Shown: positions 39,763-51,731 of the stretch, one piece after another
Position numbering within the stretch: position 1 is the first letter of the stretch
Layout: the number at the start of each line of letters is the position of its first letter
DNA from: Trichobilharzia regenti
Taxonomy: Eukaryota > Platyhelminthes > Trematoda > Strigeidida > Schistosomatidae
Assembly (NCBI GenBank): GCA_944472135.2
Contig: OX235270.1
Location: 51,775,267-51,839,266 of the forward strand
Reading direction: 5' to 3'
DNA: 64,000 nucleotides
Made by a program: the position numbers and the translations under genes
The notes under the pieces: generated by a model
Databases searched by the model: none
The model's input: the letters and a program-made list of their open reading frames with translations, nothing else
Told to the model about the DNA's origin: nothing

Positions 39763-40987
39763 TTGACTGCAGAATTAGTTGTTGAATCTGAATTAGACAT
39801 AATTGTGGTGAATCGGTATACAGACGGATATAGTTATATCCGGCCCATACTTGAAACCATTGATAGGAAGATTTTAGCCTGTGATAGAATGACACTCAGG
39901 GACTTCCCGAGAAAGTGTAGGGGGCTCACCGTAGTTAGTAGACGGAAGGCCACTGAAAATCACATCTTCCTTCGTTATCTAGGTCCTGTCTTACTTAAGG
40001 ACACTATGCCACCCGGAATATATTGCAGCTTCCAAAGACTTAGTTTAGCAGTTTGCCTTATGTCTCACATAAGGTTTTTTCGGAATTACTTGGAAGATTG
40101 CAGATATGAATTAGTCAACTTTCTCAATGAGTTTGAAGTTATTTGTGGCGGGGAGCACTTAGTTTACAATATTCATTATCTGCAACACTTAGCCGCAGGT
40201 GTCGATGAAATAGGACCTTTAGAATCGTTTTCGGCGTTCCCATTTGAGTCTTATATGCAGACAATTAGGCGTTCTGTACATTCTCACAATGCGGTTGCAA
40301 AGCAGGTGGCACAAAGATTTGCAGAAAAGGTATTTCACGACTGCAAATCAAGAGCACTAGACAATAACGTGTTAAATCAATGTGAAGTAGATGTAGATAG
40401 GCAAAATATTCACACCAGGCGTACAGTTATTACTTCCTCTTCACCAGATAACGTCGTCATAGCCTACAATAAACCTGGTCTCATAACGCAGATACACAAG
40501 GAAAGACTAACATTTAGACCTTATGTAGATGCTTGTGTTTTCTTCGACCAACCATTTAACTCATCCCACATTGAAATATGGAAATGCTCCAGATTAAGTC
40601 TCAATATTCTAGAAATTCAGCCGTCAGATATTATATGTAAGTGTTTCTGTATTCGTACAGACAAGTATGAGGTAGCAGTGCCGTCGCCTCATACTTTTCC
40701 AGAAGCTGCTTAGATTGATTGCGTCAACCGTCGGCATTCCTGTATTCAGTGGCAAGCGGACTAATGAGACTGTACATTTTGTTTATATCACATTTACTTA
40801 TTTCTTACAGAACAAAGAGAAGACTTACGCTGTGTTAACAAAACCTGCTGCAAAAGAATTCTTCCTAGCCGCGAAAAAAGGATGGTTTCGGATGAAATGT
40901 GCGTGTATCACAGCAATGTAACAGAGTCTGAAGTTGAAGCATGTATAGACCCTAGACCGGATTGGCTCTTAATTTCCTGTCAGATGT
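39763..40987 (+). pseudogene. CACTA/EnSpm-like (SmTRC1-type) transposase, C-terminal part
   Basis: A 316-residue open frame at 39,763-40,713, then a second frame to about 40,987. Diagnostic blocks are R-K-A-T-E-N-H-I-F-L-R-Y-L-G-P-V-L near residue 64, then V-Y-N-I-H-Y-L-Q-H-L-A and G-P-L-E-S-F-S-A-F-P-F-E-S-Y, the conserved C-terminal segment of EnSpm/CACTA transposases known in schistosomes as SmTRC1. The upstream catalytic portion is not found. Downstream, after a frame break, a D-P-R-P-D-W-L block ends in TAA (40,985-40,987). The frame after that TAA leads into the spliced reading frame at 41 kb, so the whole may be one gene. Confidence 0.72.
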
Positions 40988-41048
40988 AAGCCGAGAAAGG
41001 TAACTATTTTGGTATTAACTACATTCCCGTAATTAAACTCTTTTCTAG

Positions 41049-42102
41049 AAGCCAAGAATACTTTGTCGACTGCACTACAAATGCACAATATCCTGTCCAA
41101 GTCTGACAATCTCGAGGAGGCCTTGCCCCTAACCAATACCAAACGTCAACGGTAGATTCTTTTTATTGTTTAATGACAGAATACAGAGTGGAGAAAAAGA
41201 ACTACGCCTCGTACGTTTATGACTTCGCTGAACTGGAAGCAGTGGAGGCACAGAAAGTGTGTGAGACACCTAAATACCCTAACACCAATCTCATTGAAAC
41301 TGTAATGTCACCGATAGCCAAGTAGCACACTCATTTAATATTCTTATTCCTTCAGCACTTTCAGTCAACAAATGCTAGTGGCGACGTCGTCACCAATCAC
41401 ACAGCCAATTCAGCAGTCTACGTATGTTATTTTTAATTACTGGTTACTTTGCAGTAACACGAATTCCAGTCTTCAATTGGTTACCGAGTTACGGTCCCTT
41501 AATGGAGAATCGCAGTTTCACGACGTACGTGATCGTGTAGAAAGAAGGGGGAGCCGGCGAAGAGTAAGTGAACATTTTTTGATTAATTAAGGTTACTATA
41601 CTACAAACCGTTTCATTGTATACATGTCAATCAACGAAATTCTGTTTTTATTTTTCACAGGTTGCTGTAGACAATAAGAAGAGTGACCAGAGGATCTCTG
41701 CTGTAGGTGACAATTTAATTAAATGAATGCTGTAAAAATCTATAATGCAACTGCCACTAGCGTGTAATTGTCAGCGTTATGATAACTAGTGCTGTTAATT
41801 ATATGAACTACGTGTTTATGTTGACAGTTGGTTCAACAGTAAATGGTTTGTCTATAATGACTCAATTGTTATTGTATGTTTATGGGAAAATTCAACGTTT
41901 AAAAATAGACCTTAAGTGTGAGTATTTATTTGTAAACAAATAATTTGATTTATACTCAATAATTAAGTACCTTTTTAAAGCTGAATAACCACGTTTAATA
42001 TATCATTATTATTAAGTGTCACCGTGGATTACTACCTTGCTTACTAATAATTTGTTTCCTTTTCAGGATAGTTCAATGGATCTACTTGATGATGACGGGT
42101 AG
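41049..42102 (+). CDS. Spliced reading frame with micro-introns (six exons), function unknown
   Basis: Six segments join in frame across canonical GT...AG introns: 41,049-41,151; 41,187-41,321; 41,356-41,421; 41,455-41,563; 41,661-41,702; 42,067-42,102, ending TAG. Intron lengths are 35, 34, 33, 97 and 364 nt. The phases all fit (2+1, 2+1, 2+1, 0, 0). An alternative end keeps 41,703 onward in the exon and stops at 41,726. The upstream side may join over a 49-nt intron (41,000-41,048) to the transposase frame, one TAA intervening. The product is hydrophilic with a K-R-Q-R block and an acidic D-L-L-D-D-D-G end. No domain is recognised. Introns of ~33-35 nt are typical of schistosome genes. Confidence 0.6.
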
Positions 42103-42295
42103 CTGTAATGCTGAATTCAGACTTCATATTAGAAGACAATCATTCTACTTATGTGTATTATTTGTAATGCTAACTATCCATTAGTCCTAAAGAATTAATT
42201 TGCCGAATTGTTGTTAATTTTTTTCCTTTAACCAATAAACAACTGAAATATATTTATTTTGCATAACGAGTTGTTAGTTGTTTGACGTAAAGAGA
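42103..42295 (+). other. Probable 3' UTR and polyadenylation signal of the spliced frame
   Basis: AT-rich sequence following the TAG at 42,102, with AATAAA at about 42,234. The signal is short and could be by chance. Confidence 0.4.
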
Positions 42296-42500
42296 ATAAG
42301 GGGAAAATGATGCGAGTAATAGGGGAAATTCAGCTAATTAGGGGGAAATTAGACTGAAAAAAAAATTGGAAAATGTGGCAAAAAAAGAGGAAAATGTGCA
42401 GAGTCGGGGAAGGGGGAAAAACTCACCATTCCCCCGTCTCCCCCTTTTCTCTCAATGGAATTTCCCACTCCCCCCTTTTTTTAACACGTTTTTCCCCGTA
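42296..42500. repeat. Purine-rich then pyrimidine-rich low-complexity tract
   Basis: A G/A-rich stretch (42,296-42,420, repeated GGGGAAA-like motifs) is followed by a C/T-rich stretch (42,428-42,500, CCCCC runs). The halves are loosely complementary and could pair. It lies where the end of the CACTA-like element might be, but no CACTA terminal motif is evident. Confidence 0.55.
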
Positions 42501-42757
42501 TTTGTCCGATTGGGTAAGTTGTGAGGGCTGGGACATTTGTGGTTAGTTCATTTCTTAGTGGCTCCTTAAGATGTTATAAAAATCCTTTGGATGGCAATTT
42601 GACTGAATGACTGAGTAGTCAAGGTAGAAGTACGCACAGTAGTGCAGCAGTTCAAGTTGTCACACTCCATACAACACACACACAGGTAGGGGAGAAAATT
42701 CCAAAGAACCAGATGAATGGAAAAAGAATAAGTACACGGCAAGTAATGGGAATAAAC

Positions 42758-42905
42758 GTGGATGCAGAAGGGAATGCATACGCGCCATTGAGAACGATTT
42801 CGACCCGTATCATCAGCACTTACCAGCCATTGGCTCTTAGCGTCCCAAGGGCTCCAACTAGGCTGTCTACATTTCTCTACTTAGCTCAACCTAAAAGTCA
42901 AAGAC
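42758..42905 (-). pseudogene. RTE LINE C-terminal coding remnant
   Basis: Minus-strand translation gives V-E-K-C-R-Q-P-S-W-S-P-W-D, K-S-Q-W-L and R-N-R-S-Q-W-R-A, aligning with the C-terminal end of the RTE fragment at 16.4 kb (G-R-C-R-L-P-G-W-G-P-R-D, N-Q-W-L-E). A short, decayed 3' fragment. Confidence 0.65.
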
Positions 42906-43235
42906 TTGAGAAATAAACACACTGCACACTCTAGGTTTTAATGGGGGATGTCATTTAGCGTGTGAAGATTTAGTACTTTGGCCTGTAGTGCAATAATCTT
43001 TATTTTAATTGACACAATTAACAACTGCAAAGAAACCACTTTAGGATGATTATCCATTCCTGGAGTAAACGTGGTTGTTTTGAGTGATGAAAACAATGAA
43101 AATAATAATTGAAGAATGAAGAAAGTGGGTTGATTGTTATGTGTAACGATGAGTTAGGACGTTCAATTGAAAATGATGAAATTTAACTAGTAATTCATTT
43201 TGATGATAACTGTTATTGATTTTGGTGGTGTTCCC

Positions 43236-43610
43236 TGAGCTGGCTGGTTTAATTGTAAAGCTTTCTTTTCCCTTCTAGACATCATCTTCAGCACAGACTT
43301 ATTTAAATTCTCCATAAATGATTTAACTGTATCTCCTGTCAGCCACTGTCATGTTTGCTTTTTAATTTACATCTGTATTGATCACTTTCCTTGACCTGTA
43401 ATTTTAATTTTCTTTTTGGTAAATTTTATTTATAATAATGTGATTAATTATAGTAGATTCATGTGAGTACCAGGCTTATAGAAATTCCATGGCATTTTTG
43501 GTGTTTCCTCTGTATTCACTTTATATTAAATCCTGTGCTGAAGATGTTACCTAGAAGGATAGCTAAAGCTTTGCAATTAAATCAGCCAGCTGAGAGAACA
43601 TAACTGAATC
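43236..43610. repeat. Fold-back repeat (inverted arms ~78 bp, loop ~210 bp)
   Basis: Left arm ~43,236-43,315 (GAGCTGGCTGGTTTAATT, AAAGCTTT, ATCTTCAGCACAG) is the inverse of ~43,523-43,600 (CTGTGCTGAAGAT, AAAGCTTTGCAATTAAATC, AGCCAGCTGAG), at roughly 80% identity by eye. Weaker pairing extends outside. It may be a MITE-like element or a relic of an inverted insertion. Confidence 0.6.
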
Positions 43611-43758
43611 AAAGTCATGCACCTGAGATACAGATAATAACTGTCAATTTTTCGGGGAACAATGAAAAATAAACTCAAATAAAATATTTTTATGCATTTT
43701 TCAAAAACATTTCAAGAAATCTGTTTTAAAATCCTCATGGGATGTTTGATATTTTAAC

Positions 43759-43770
43759 AAAACAAAGTAT
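43759..43770. repeat. 12-bp target duplication AAAACAAAGTAT (left) of the PLE array
   Basis: AAAACAAAGTAT at 43,759-43,770 is repeated at 51,967-51,978, directly outside the array. Up to three of the A residues could also belong to the element end. Confidence 0.85.
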
Positions 43771-44121
43771 GAATAAGGCATTAAGAAGACAAATTTCGCG
43801 AGATGATATCATTTCGTACTTTCTTTACAACCGCTTTACAACTAACATGGTTAACAATGATAAAATAAAGTTCATGAAAATTACTCAGTTAAATAAAAAC
43901 AAAAGTACATACTAATGACTAGACTTCAATCTTCGCCCACCCTGGACTGCATGACCTATCTTAATATGATTGGTCATTAGTATGTACTTTTGTTTTTATT
44001 TAACTGAGTAATTTTCATGAACTTTATTTTATCATTGTTAACCATGTTAGTTGTAAAGCGGTTGTAAAGAAAGTACGAAATGATATCATCTCGCGAAATT
44101 TGTCTTCTTAATGCCTTATTC
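43771..44121. repeat. Inverted head of the PLE array
   Basis: 43,771-43,919 is the exact reverse complement of 43,973-44,121 (149 bp) with a 53-nt loop. It begins inside the coding start region of the unit, so the inverted piece is a truncated unit start. Comparable inverted 5' pieces are known at PLE insertions. Confidence 0.9.
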
Positions 44122-46452
44122 AAATTTATCAAAGGGACTAATTGTTTTAATTTTCTCAAACGAAGGCTCCCGAAAGATACTATAAGACTTCTGAACCGTC
44201 TTCTAAATCTGAGATGTAAAATTGTAATTCAGAAAGAACGATTAAGGTTTTATCGCAACTGCATAGAAAATAAACATTATCCTATATCATTCTACAAATC
44301 ACTACGTCGGAATAAGTCAAAATCTTCACTCTCCAACCTTCAACATCTTGCTGAATTAGAAACTGATGAAATTAATGACAAACTTTCGAAATTTATTGAA
44401 ACACACCAAAGACTAAATCCCGTTTTGGATAATTTATCTTTAGTATGTCGAATTAAATTCACGGTATTTTGCAATGATATGATAAAAAAGACCATAAGTT
44501 CCACCGAACAAAAGTTAACAAAATCTTTGAAAGATTCGAATCATATTTTGGTATTTCCTCAGGATATACACAAACATATAATTAATTTATCTACATGCAC
44601 TCTATCCTAACTACAGTTGGAAGCATTATCTTATGGTTTGAAGTACAAAACTATTCCCATGAAAATTAACAAAATGGAAGTCCAGTCACAGTATGAAAAC
44701 CTGTATGATCAAATCTCTGATTTAACTGCTCCTAGTAAAGATAATCTAGACTGGTTTAAAGTTAAGCTGGTGGATATTTCTCATCAATTTCTAAATGCTA
44801 GAATACACCAGAAAAATGGTTTATCAAAAGAACACCATGCCGCACTTAAGGAATTAATCCAAAAAGATAATCTTGTGATCCTTAAACCTGATAAGGGAGA
44901 AGGCGTTGTCATTATGAACAAATCGGATTATGAAAATAAAATGAAGGATATCCTCAAGGATCAGTCCAAATTTCTGGTGGACAATGCTACTGATAATGTG
45001 CTGCTTGTGGAAAAGCAGATCAATCGTCAGCTTCAAATTTTACTGATGCATGGTTTTTTAAATGAAAAACTTTATAAACAACTTAAAGCAATTGGGTCAT
45101 ATACTCCTCAGCTTTATGGCCTTCCGAAGATCCACAAGACTGGGAGCCCACTGAGACCCATCTTAGATATATCAAATTCTCCTTAACATAAAGTCGCCAA
45201 ATGGATTACAGAGGTCCTTACGCCTGTAAGAGACTCATTATCAAATCATTCTATAAAAAGTTCATTTGATCTTACAGAAATGCTAGACACCTTGAACATT
45301 AATGAAAAGGTTATGTGTTCAATCGACATAGATTCTTTATTCACCAATGTTCCCCTTCAAGAAACTGTTGATTTCATTTGCGACTACATCACAAGCAACG
45401 GGATAAACTTACCTATTCCTGTAACGTACATCAAGGACATCATCTTAATGTGTACAGAAAATATTAGATTCACATTCCAAGGAAAAGCATACAAACAAAT
45501 CGACGGTGTTGCAATGGGTAGCCCTCTGGGGCCCCTGTTAGCAGATATATTTATGTCGAAATTAGAGAAACAAATGCAAGGTATGCTTGGAGAATTTATG
45601 CTGTACAAACGTTATGTAGATGATACTCTTATTATTAGTAATAATAGCAAATCTATTGAAAACTTTATCACCCTATTTAATCATATCCATCCAAATATTC
45701 GAGTGACCTCTGAACTAGAATCCAATAACAAACTCGGTTTCCTGGATATTACTATGACTAGGAGAAATGATGGAACGATTCAGTGCTCTATTTTTCGTAA
45801 ACAGACGTGGAGTGGACAATATCTTCATTTTATCAGTTTTGTTCCTATCCAGTATAAACGTTCCCTGGTGAAATGTTTGTTCTCAAGGGCTCAAAAATTA
45901 TGTACGAGTGACACATTGATGGATGAGCTCCGACATATACATTCAGTTTTACTAGCCAATGGTTATCCAGAAAACTTCATCAATTGTCACGGTAAGGATA
46001 GACCACATCTTGAAAAGACAGCTTCTGTACCAAAGAAAGCCATCTTTATTAATCTACCATTCAAGGGCGACCAGATTATGCAGTTGACAGCTCAAAGGCT
46101 TCGGTCAGCCATCAAACGCACATTCTACGCCGCATCTATTTTTCTCACTTGCCGAACATTTTCAATCCCTGTACCTACGATTAAAGGACGAAATTCTGTG
46201 GACTCTACTTCAAACTGTATCTACAAGTTCACCTGCAGCTGCGGTGACACCTATATAGGTAGAACTAACAGAATGTTCCAATGTCGTCGAAAAGAACATG
46301 TTCCAAAATGGCTAATAAATCATATCGAAAATCCTAACGCGATTAATCTTAGTAGAAATCCAGCATTATCCATTGCAAAACACTTATTAATATCAGGTCA
46401 CAAAATCAATATTAATGACTGTTTCACAATTATTTCACATAACTCTAATTAA
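44080..46452 (+). pseudogene. PLE unit 1 ORF: reverse transcriptase with GIY-YIG-like endonuclease, two in-frame UAA
   Basis: One frame of 791 codons from ATG 44,080 with TAA at 44,608-44,610 and 45,184-45,186. Segment 1 is a basic helical N-terminal domain. Segment 2 has K-P-D-K-G-E-G-V-V-I and Y-G-L-P-K-I-H-K-T-G, the PLE RT entry blocks. In segment 3 (from 45,280): S-I-D-I-D-S-L-F-T-N-V-P at 14-25, G-V-A-M-G-S-P-L-G-P at 76-85, catalytic Y-V-D-D at 112-115, K-L-G-F-L-D at 151-156, and I-Y-K-F-T-C, then T-Y-I-G-R-T at about 314-329 as the GIY-YIG-like motif, with H340 and H374 downstream. The second stop occupies a position where relatives usually have Tyr before H-K-V-A-K. Apart from the stops nothing is broken. 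Confidence 0.88.
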
Positions 46453-46682
46453 AGGTTATTGAAGGTGATGGAAGCACTTTGGATTAATCACATACAGCCT
46501 AAACTGTGTGTACAAAAACCAATAAACTTCAATCTTCGCCCACCCTGGACTGCATGACCTATCTTAATATGATTGGTCATTAGTATGTACTTTTGTTTTT
46601 ATTTAACTGAGTAATTTTCATGAACTTTATTTTATCATTGTTAACCATGTTAGTTGTAAAGCGGTTGTAAAGAAAGTACGAA

Positions 46683-49055
46683 ATGATATCATCTCGCGAA
46701 ATTTGTCTTCTTAATGCCTTATTCAAATTTATCAAAGGGACTAATTGTTTTAATTTTCTCAAACGAAGGCTCCCGAAAGATACTATAAGACTTCTGAACC
46801 GTCTTCTAAATCTGAGATGTAAAATTGTAATTCAGAAAGAACGATTAAGGTTTTATCGCAACTGCATAGAAAATAAACATTATCCTATATCATTCTACAA
46901 ATCACTACGTCGGAATAAGTCAAAATCTTCACTCTCCAACCTTCAACATCTTGCTGAATTAGAAACTGATGAAATTAATGACAAACTTTCGAAATTTATT
47001 GAAACACACCAAAGACTAAATCCCGTTTTGGATAATTTATCTTTAGTATGTCGAATTAAATTCACGGTATTTTGCAATGATATGATAAAAAAGACCATAA
47101 GTTCCACCGAACAAAAGTTAACAAAATCTTTGAAAGATTCGAATCATATTTTGGTATTTCCTCAGGATATACACAAACATATAATTAATTTATCTACATG
47201 CACTCTATCCTAACTACAGTTGGAAGCATTATCTTATGGTTTGAAGTACAAAACTATTCCCATGAAAATTAACAAAATGGAAGTCCAGTCACAGTATGAA
47301 AACCTGTATGATCAAATCTCTGATTTAACTGCTCCTAGTAAAGATAATCTAGACTGGTTTAAAGTTAAGCTGGTGGATATTTCTCATCAATTTCTAAATG
47401 CTAGAATACACCAGAAAAATGGTTTATCAAAAGAACACCATGCCGCACTTAAGGAATTAATCCAAAAAGATAATCTTGTGATCCTTAAACCTGATAAGGG
47501 AGAAGGCGTTGTCATTATGAACAAATCGGATTATGAAAATAAAATGAAGGATATCCTCAAGGATCAGTCCAAATTTCTGGTGGACAATGCTACTGATAAT
47601 GTGCTGCTTGTGGAAAAGCAGATCAATCGTCAGCTTCAAATTTTACTGATGCATGGTTTTTTAAATGAAAAACTTTATAAACAACTTAAAGCAATTGGGT
47701 CATATACTCCTCAGCTTTATGGCCTTCCGAAGATCCACAAGACTGGGAGCCCACTGAGACCCATCTTAGATATATCAAATTCTCCTTAACATAAAGTCGC
47801 CAAATGGATTACAGAGGTCCTTACGCCTGTAAGAGACTCATTATCAAATCATTCTATAAAAAGTTCATTTGATCTTACAGAAATGCTAGACACCTTGAAC
47901 ATTAATGAAAAGGTTATGTGTTCAATCGACATAGATTCTTTATTCACCAATGTTCCCCTTCAAGAAACTGTTGATTTCATTTGCGACTACATCACAAGCA
48001 ACGGGATAAACTTACCTATTCCTGTAACGTACATCAAGGACATCATCTTAATGTGTACAGAAAATATTAGATTCACATTCCAAGGAAAAGCATACAAACA
48101 AATCGACGGTGTTGCAATGGGTAGCCCTCTGGGGCCCCTGTTAGCAGATATATTTATGTCGAAATTAGAGAAACAAATGCAAGGTATGCTTGGAGAATTT
48201 ATGCTGTACAAACGTTATGTAGATGATACTCTTATTATTAGTAATAATAGCAAATCTATTGAAAACTTTATCACCCTATTTAATCATATCCATCCAAATA
48301 TTCGAGTGACCTCTGAACTAGAATCCAATAACAAACTCGGTTTCCTGGATATTACTATGACTAGGAGAAATGATGGAACGATTCAGTGCTCTATTTTTCG
48401 TAAACAGACGTGGAGTGGACAATATCTTCATTTTATCAGTTTTGTTCCTATCCAGTATAAACGTTCCCTGGTGAAATGTTTGTTCTCAAGGGCTCAAAAA
48501 TTATGTACGAGTGACACATTGATGGATGAGCTCCGACATATACATTCAGTTTTACTAGCCAATGGTTATCCAGAAAACTTCATCAATTGTCACGGTAAGG
48601 ATAGACCACATCTTGAAAAGACAGCTTCTGTACCAAAGAAAGCCATCTTTATTAATCTACCATTCAAGGGCGACCAGATTATGCAGTTGACAGCTCAAAG
48701 GCTTCGGTCAGCCATCAAACGCACATTCTACGCCGCATCTATTTTTCTCACTTGCCGAACATTTTCAATCCCTGTACCTACGATTAAAGGACGAAATTCT
48801 GTGGACTCTACTTCAAACTGTATCTACAAGTTCACCTGCAGCTGCGGTGACACCTATATAGGTAGAACTAACAGAATGTTCCAATGTCGTCGAAAAGAAC
48901 ATGTTCCAAAATGGCTAATAAATCATATCGAAAATCCTAACGCGATTAATCTTAGTAGAAATCCAGCATTATCCATTGCAAAACACTTATTAATATCAGG
49001 TCACAAAATCAATATTAATGACTGTTTCACAATTATTTCACATAACTCTAATTAA
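46683..49055 (+). pseudogene. PLE unit 2 ORF, same two in-frame UAA
   Basis: Translation identical to unit 1, including TAA at 47,211-47,213 and 47,787-47,789. RT catalytic Y-V-D-D and the GIY-YIG-like motif are intact. Transcription of unit 2 could use sequence in the end of unit 1 as promoter, as proposed for PLE tandem copies; that is inference. Confidence 0.88.
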
Positions 49056-49285
49056 AGGTTATTGAAGGTGATGGAAGCACTTTGGATTAATCACATACAG
49101 CCTAAACTGTGTGTACAAAAACCAATAAACTTCAATCTTCGCCCACCCTGGACTGCATGACCTATCTTAATATGATTGGTCATTAGTATGTACTTTTGTT
49201 TTTATTTAACTGAGTAATTTTCATGAACTTTATTTTATCATTGTTAACCATGTTAGTTGTAAAGCGGTTGTAAAGAAAGTACGAA

Positions 49286-51658
49286 ATGATATCATCTCGC
49301 GAAATTTGTCTTCTTAATGCCTTATTCAAATTTATCAAAGGGACTAATTGTTTTAATTTTCTCAAACGAAGGCTCCCGAAAGATACTATAAGACTTCTGA
49401 ACCGTCTTCTAAATCTGAGATGTAAAATTGTAATTCAGAAAGAACGATTAAGGTTTTATCGCAACTGCATAGAAAATAAACATTATCCTATATCATTCTA
49501 CAAATCACTACGTCGGAATAAGTCAAAATCTTCACTCTCCAACCTTCAACATCTTGCTGAATTAGAAACTGATGAAATTAATGACAAACTTTCGAAATTT
49601 ATTGAAACACACCAAAGACTAAATCCCGTTTTGGATAATTTATCTTTAGTATGTCGAATTAAATTCACGGTATTTTGCAATGATATGATAAAAAAGACCA
49701 TAAGTTCCACCGAACAAAAGTTAACAAAATCTTTGAAAGATTCGAATCATATTTTGGTATTTCCTCAGGATATACACAAACATATAATTAATTTATCTAC
49801 ATGCACTCTATCCTAACTACAGTTGGAAGCATTATCTTATGGTTTGAAGTACAAAACTATTCCCATGAAAATTAACAAAATGGAAGTCCAGTCACAGTAT
49901 GAAAACCTGTATGATCAAATCTCTGATTTAACTGCTCCTAGTAAAGATAATCTAGACTGGTTTAAAGTTAAGCTGGTGGATATTTCTCATCAATTTCTAA
50001 ATGCTAGAATACACCAGAAAAATGGTTTATCAAAAGAACACCATGCCGCACTTAAGGAATTAATCCAAAAAGATAATCTTGTGATCCTTAAACCTGATAA
50101 GGGAGAAGGCGTTGTCATTATGAACAAATCGGATTATGAAAATAAAATGAAGGATATCCTCAAGGATCAGTCCAAATTTCTGGTGGACAATGCTACTGAT
50201 AATGTGCTGCTTGTGGAAAAGCAGATCAATCGTCAGCTTCAAATTTTACTGATGCATGGTTTTTTAAATGAAAAACTTTATAAACAACTTAAAGCAATTG
50301 GGTCATATACTCCTCAGCTTTATGGCCTTCCGAAGATCCACAAGACTGGGAGCCCACTGAGACCCATCTTAGATATATCAAATTCTCCTTAACATAAAGT
50401 CGCCAAATGGATTACAGAGGTCCTTACGCCTGTAAGAGACTCATTATCAAATCATTCTATAAAAAGTTCATTTGATCTTACAGAAATGCTAGACACCTTG
50501 AACATTAATGAAAAGGTTATGTGTTCAATCGACATAGATTCTTTATTCACCAATGTTCCCCTTCAAGAAACTGTTGATTTCATTTGCGACTACATCACAA
50601 GCAACGGGATAAACTTACCTATTCCTGTAACGTACATCAAGGACATCATCTTAATGTGTACAGAAAATATTAGATTCACATTCCAAGGAAAAGCATACAA
50701 ACAAATCGACGGTGTTGCAATGGGTAGCCCTCTGGGGCCCCTGTTAGCAGATATATTTATGTCGAAATTAGAGAAACAAATGCAAGGTATGCTTGGAGAA
50801 TTTATGCTGTACAAACGTTATGTAGATGATACTCTTATTATTAGTAATAATAGCAAATCTATTGAAAACTTTATCACCCTATTTAATCATATCCATCCAA
50901 ATATTCGAGTGACCTCTGAACTAGAATCCAATAACAAACTCGGTTTCCTGGATATTACTATGACTAGGAGAAATGATGGAACGATTCAGTGCTCTATTTT
51001 TCGTAAACAGACGTGGAGTGGACAATATCTTCATTTTATCAGTTTTGTTCCTATCCAGTATAAACGTTCCCTGGTGAAATGTTTGTTCTCAAGGGCTCAA
51101 AAATTATGTACGAGTGACACATTGATGGATGAGCTCCGACATATACATTCAGTTTTACTAGCCAATGGTTATCCAGAAAACTTCATCAATTGTCACGGTA
51201 AGGATAGACCACATCTTGAAAAGACAGCTTCTGTACCAAAGAAAGCCATCTTTATTAATCTACCATTCAAGGGCGACCAGATTATGCAGTTGACAGCTCA
51301 AAGGCTTCGGTCAGCCATCAAACGCACATTCTACGCCGCATCTATTTTTCTCACTTGCCGAACATTTTCAATCCCTGTACCTACGATTAAAGGACGAAAT
51401 TCTGTGGACTCTACTTCAAACTGTATCTACAAGTTCACCTGCAGCTGCGGTGACACCTATATAGGTAGAACTAACAGAATGTTCCAATGTCGTCGAAAAG
51501 AACATGTTCCAAAATGGCTAATAAATCATATCGAAAATCCTAACGCGATTAATCTTAGTAGAAATCCAGCATTATCCATTGCAAAACACTTATTAATATC
51601 AGGTCACAAAATCAATATTAATGACTGTTTCACAATTATTTCACATAACTCTAATTAA
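49286..51658 (+). pseudogene. PLE unit 3 ORF, same two in-frame UAA
   Basis: Translation identical to units 1 and 2, with TAA at 49,814-49,816 and 50,390-50,392. It is followed by the 3' part of the unit and then the partial fourth unit at 51,732, which stops at 51,966 just inside the ORF start. Confidence 0.88.
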
Positions 51659-51731
51659 AGGTTATTGAAGGTGATGGAAGCACTTTGGATTAATCACATA
51701 CAGCCTAAACTGTGTGTACAAAAACCAATAA

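Noticed and set aside
42796..42820. Hammerhead-like core on the minus strand (CTGATGA followed eight bases later by CGAAA)
   Set aside because: The intervening bases cannot form a proper stem II and no stem III fits. The segment aligns as coding sequence with the C-terminal end of an RTE ORF2.
44608..45186. Stop-codon reassignment (UAA as Tyr) in the PLE ORF
   Set aside because: UAA as Tyr is proposed for flatworm mitochondria only. The first stop is not at a Tyr position, and other elements here show ordinary stop-codon decay.
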